Source of the DNA: Thermoanaerobaculia bacterium
GTDB lineage: Bacteria; Acidobacteriota; Thermoanaerobaculia; Multivoradales; JAIOJS01
DNA: 41,753 nucleotides
Direction: 5' to 3'
Assembly (NCBI GenBank): GCA_019911795.1
Contig: JAIOJS010000239.1
Coordinates: forward strand, 1-41,753
In this document: in pieces, positions 40,201 through 41,753 of the stretch
How the letters are laid out: each line of letters opens with the position of its first letter
How positions within the stretch are numbered: position 1 is the stretch's first letter
The notes under the pieces: model-generated
What the model saw: the letters and a program-made list of their open reading frames with translations, nothing else
Told to the model about the DNA's origin: nothing
Database searches by the model: none
Position numbers and translations under genes: made by a program

Positions 40201-40844
40201 AGCACCTCGTTCTCAAGGCCGATGGCGAAGATCGCCGACTGAACCGGGTTGTTGGCGGTCACGGCGATGTCCAAGACCTTGGCGTCCTGACCGTCGGGCC
40301 CCTTGACCGGCGCCCAGTCTGGGCCACCCCACTTGCGCGCACTCCCCGGTTCCAGGAAGTTGTTGGCCAAGCGACCGTCATCGAGGATGACATTGGCGTA
40401 GATGTTCCCTGTGGTACCACGTACTCCCAAAAAGCGGCGGATCTTGTGGCTAGCGCTGACCGGTTGGCAGACCTTCTGGGAATAGATCCCGGTCCCGGGT
40501 TGGAAGGACGACAGGGTCAGCTCCCCTTTGCCGTTGAGACCGAGAATCGAGGGACGGTCAACCCGACCCGTGGATTCGTCGAAGAGGAACAGCTCCCTGG
40601 CTTGAATCGAGAGATCCGTCGCCTCGTACGGAGCATGTTCACCGGTGGTCGGGCTGAGGCGAAAGACCTCGTCGCCGGTGCCGACGGTGAAGAGGTCGAG
40701 GCTCCCTTGCGAGTTCTCGTAAGTCGTGATCCCGGTGCCGGCGGACAACGGTCGTTGCACCCGGTAGGTCTCCATGAAGCGCGTGCTGGTGCGCAGCGCG
40801 ATCTGGTCACGAGGCGAAAGGGCTCGGGCGGCATTCAGGTACAT
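37266..40844 (-). CDS. Giant propeller / Ig-like / Trp-rich helical / multi-TM protein of unknown function
   Basis: 1192 residues, no signal peptide. Residues about 30-385 are a beta-propeller with irregular blades resembling PLL/tachylectin-like repeats (GSLDLFTVGTGDEVFRL, GVLEVFAISEDGTLHHTY, YSEVYTVTREGLLRRFW). Residues about 397-470 form an Ig-like or invasin/carboxypeptidase-regulatory-like module (AEITVLDENGLAVPRARVSI). A linker (470-600) leads to Trp-rich amphipathic helices at about 605-745 (DWGDAWNAIKNGATWIWDGL, FFYIGTKVFEAVIEFAQQAF). A further helical region (745-950) precedes about five hydrophobic helices at 965-1165. A perfect AAGGAGGT site precedes the ATG, which overlaps the upstream stop. 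The lectin-like head, amphipathic helices and hydrophobic tail would suit a protein that binds and inserts into membranes, but that is speculation. I recognise no named family. Confidence 0.85.
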   Translation of the reverse strand: MYLNAARALSPRDQIALRTSTRFMETYRVQRPLSAGTGITTYENSQGSLDLFTVGTGDEVFRLSPTTGEHAPYEATDLSIQARELFLFDESTGRVDRPSILGLNGKGELTLSSFQPGTGIYSQKVCQPVSASHKIRRFLGVRGTTGNIYANVILDDGRLANNFLEPGSARKWGGPDWAPVKGPDGQDAKVLDIAVTANNPVQSAIFAIGLENEVLFAEDSFRFSNLKKLGDKRAVGLCVVTDGDGLLNAFAVEKGSGRLLLKRQRKYSTGSGIQFEDWIYVDSTQAAPLVRVFAGLRFDGVLEVFAISEDGTLHHTYQQTDERGKVLGWDPLLQLGEEIGNAIFTVGRNSSHYSEVYTVTREGLLRRFWQAPDTTQWFSEIVQIAETSDEVVRIPTHSAEITVLDENGLAVPRARVSISASFLTTLFINGVAYRVSALETADIETDETGRVTILQQANGLAGATLFIETPFTFSGMPLQVEPNAELQERLGKLDAQKILDAKDASGQPLLPAQYRSKEYAESLAQISRQSMKIAQAEEPASAVAFKAFSRDPRKFGFRRRLDVARLEEEAWEIDFSSGFPQYRGLSLAEADSWLSDRRIEMASVEGFLGIDWGDAWNAIKNGATWIWDGLTKIVTKIANGIVSVFFYIGTKVFEAVIEFAQQAFDFVEGVWNWLKVAFEKLYQWLALLFDWPAIQRTAEGIRHSVNATLDFTVIAVEKVRDQVAAGIDALKGEVKKGLDDFIAQIDGEPTLGQFAGQYGDGDKRITHAGDHNILLNAFKDNYKGTKVKTSFQDNLRDSGVQGSIDSLVNELIDLGNNFQFGDGKQAFDEAVGYFTNVGEQPDRAVQLILSGSLKAVEAGALFALDAAKGVVLTVFDLIVDVIEGFKALLNEVWEIPIVSQIYKAITNKSLGFRPIDLFAYILAIPVNLGFIILFDKVPFPSQADLDKFKSQFTADWIAEQSGVKTTTTATELVGGAAAFFKDLFLTVYMFAVTPVRLVLDTLTADGSAAGVQVPGVPQMAVIARFVTTLATMPWVVSPGTPFLECGAGKKGFAGWIWLSQLVLGPTRGALILWALATSTPKARAWAGEISLSLWGLTHLIMIVVQYGMLPEGDRNAAGLARDILVTLPGQTLRFGALQELNADTYAIPLLILMLLIGVGYGGSSIATVFEINGRARDEAWIQENRIPVLGVA

Positions 40845-41753
40845 AGCGAAACCTCCTTGGAATAGGGATGGGTCGGTTCGGTGGTAGAAGACAGCTGTCG
40901 CTCAACCGACTGGGACTTCGCCCAAGCCCGAGCGGCCTGCAGGACTGGAGACCGCCAACGTGGGCGACCGTGGACGTTGTTGCAGAGCGGTCGGCCAAGG
41001 GCTCGGACGACGTCATCGTCGTCCCGGGCCCAAGACTGGGAACGCAGAGAATCTCTGAAGGCGGCCAGGTCCTCCGCGCCGGCTCGTACTGCATGGTCGA
41101 TTGCAAGAAGCAGCTCGATCGGATGGGCGTAGTAGGGGGAGAGGCGCAGCAGAGGCGCCAAGGCGAAGCCGGACTGAAGCACGGCATGACACAGGCTCTC
41201 GACTAGGTTGCGATATAGCCAGTGGCCGCGAAGACCCATGGTGCACAACAGCGCCGCAACGTTTGCGTTGACGGTAAGGTCGATCGGGTTCTCTCCCCCC
41301 GAGCGACCGAGCCAAGTCCGCACCAAGCCCGGTCGTCGCGGTGATGCCTCGCCCTCTACTACCCAGCGCTGCACGTTCGCATCGATAATCGGTACCAGCA
41401 CTCGATTGGCCTCAGCCTGACTTCGGCGCCCGGCCGACAACAGAAGACTCCAAGCCAGAGCCGTATCGTCGGCATCCGGCTCGAGTTCGATAGGGAGCCG
41501 TCGGGTGGATCCAGTTCGCGGATAGAAGCGGAACTGACCGGAACCCGGCTCGGATTCGCAGCTCTCGACGAAGCAGCAGGCACGCGAAACTGCCGCCAGA
41601 ACGTCATGATCCTCGGTCGAATCTCGATTCTGGAGCAGGAGCAACCCTACCCAGGCGGTAACGAAGCAGGTTTCGTCGACGATCGACTCGAGGCCGCGCT
41701 CCACCGTCGATGGGAAGGCTCCGGAGGAGCTCTGTTGGTCCAGTATCATCCCC
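40835..41753 (-). CDS. Alpha/alpha-toroid protein with DADDTA motif, 5' end possibly cut
   Basis: At least 304 residues; the first visible ATG is at 41749, four bases from the window edge, and the frame stays open, so the true start may lie outside. The pattern is of paired helices in an alpha/alpha toroid like prenyltransferases and squalene/terpene cyclases: QQSSSGAFPSTVERGLESIV, DETCFVTAWVGLLLLQN, FRFYP, PDADDTALAWSLLLSAG, NANVAALLCTMGLRGHWLY. D92-A-D-D-T-A matches the DxDD catalytic motif of class II terpene cyclases, but the protein is half their length and lacks QW repeats. Short bacterial toroid proteins with D-x-D-D-T also exist without known cyclase activity. The TGA overlaps the giant gene's ATG by ten bases. 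Coupling suggests the two products work together. Confidence 0.75.
   Translation of the reverse strand, partial: GMILDQQSSSGAFPSTVERGLESIVDETCFVTAWVGLLLLQNRDSTEDHDVLAAVSRACCFVESCESEPGSGQFRFYPRTGSTRRLPIELEPDADDTALAWSLLLSAGRRSQAEANRVLVPIIDANVQRWVVEGEASPRRPGLVRTWLGRSGGENPIDLTVNANVAALLCTMGLRGHWLYRNLVESLCHAVLQSGFALAPLLRLSPYYAHPIELLLAIDHAVRAGAEDLAAFRDSLRSQSWARDDDDVVRALGRPLCNNVHGRPRWRSPVLQAARAWAKSQSVERQLSSTTEPTHPYSKEVSLCT
40851..40858 (-). promoter_or_regulatory. Consensus ribosome-binding site of the giant gene
   Basis: AAGGAGGT on the minus strand, 6 nt before the ATG at 40844. It lies inside the 3' end of the toroid gene, so translation of the giant gene is both coupled and strongly initiated. 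It settles the start codon. Confidence 0.85.

Overview
The window is GC-rich, gene-dense bacterial chromosome, most likely from the Acidobacteriota and perhaps a Thermoanaerobaculia-like lineage. That placement is inferred from gene content, not from a marker gene. It rests on a TIGR03436-type 'VWFA-related Acidobacterial' protein, two ECF sigma factors of the TIGR02999 type each followed by a Ser/Thr kinase with C-terminal TPRs, a CRTAC1 (VCBS plus ASPIC/UnbV) protein beside sulfatase-TPR and TPR lipoproteins, ELWxxDGT-repeat and IPTL-CTERM-like surface proteins, and a secreted family starting with a 'LIPYFEVDL' motif. I saw no rRNA, tRNA, CRISPR array, transposase or phage gene.

Layout. 1-7712: a divergent envelope cluster. 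On the minus strand a sulfatase-fold/TPR lipoprotein is followed by two parvulin-type lipoproteins (the second cut by the window edge); on the plus strand a TPR lipoprotein is followed by a CRTAC1 protein. 7755-10990 (minus): a small CARDB-like secreted protein and a large ELWxxDGT protein. 11231-15633: VWFA-type protein, a minus-strand alpha/beta hydrolase, a Coa1-like small membrane protein and a secreted protein of unknown function. 15875-16780 (minus): IPTL-CTERM-like surface protein with a clear promoter and terminator. 17109-24041: one operon of a YtrA-type GntR regulator, two ABC ATPases, a permease, and a permease fused to an M1-type peptidase; its promoter overlaps a near-perfect 12-bp inverted repeat. 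24239-29023 (minus): secreted repeat protein, ECF sigma factor, non-RD kinase with TPRs. 29199-32723: small membrane protein, DUF2752 protein, and an AlgI/AlgJ-like polysaccharide O-acetylation pair. 32683-36043 (minus): a second ECF sigma/kinase pair. 36471-36815 (minus): a LuxR-type regulator with a good promoter and a leader of about 250 nt. 37266-41753 (minus): an alpha/alpha-toroid protein with a DADDTA motif followed by a 1192-residue protein of unknown function.

How they fit together. Most products are predicted to be exported or membrane-bound. The recurring theme is surface proteins with nearby regulators (ECF sigma/kinase pairs, GntR, LuxR). The best candidate for an undescribed system is the pair at 37266-41753: a leaderless-looking beta-propeller/Ig-like/tryptophan-rich-helix/multi-TM protein, translationally coupled to a short toroid protein carrying a DxDD-type motif.

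Limits. Everything was read by eye. Family names are from motif recognition and were not searched. Several start codons are uncertain and are discussed in the entries. Hairpins and promoters are pattern matches only.
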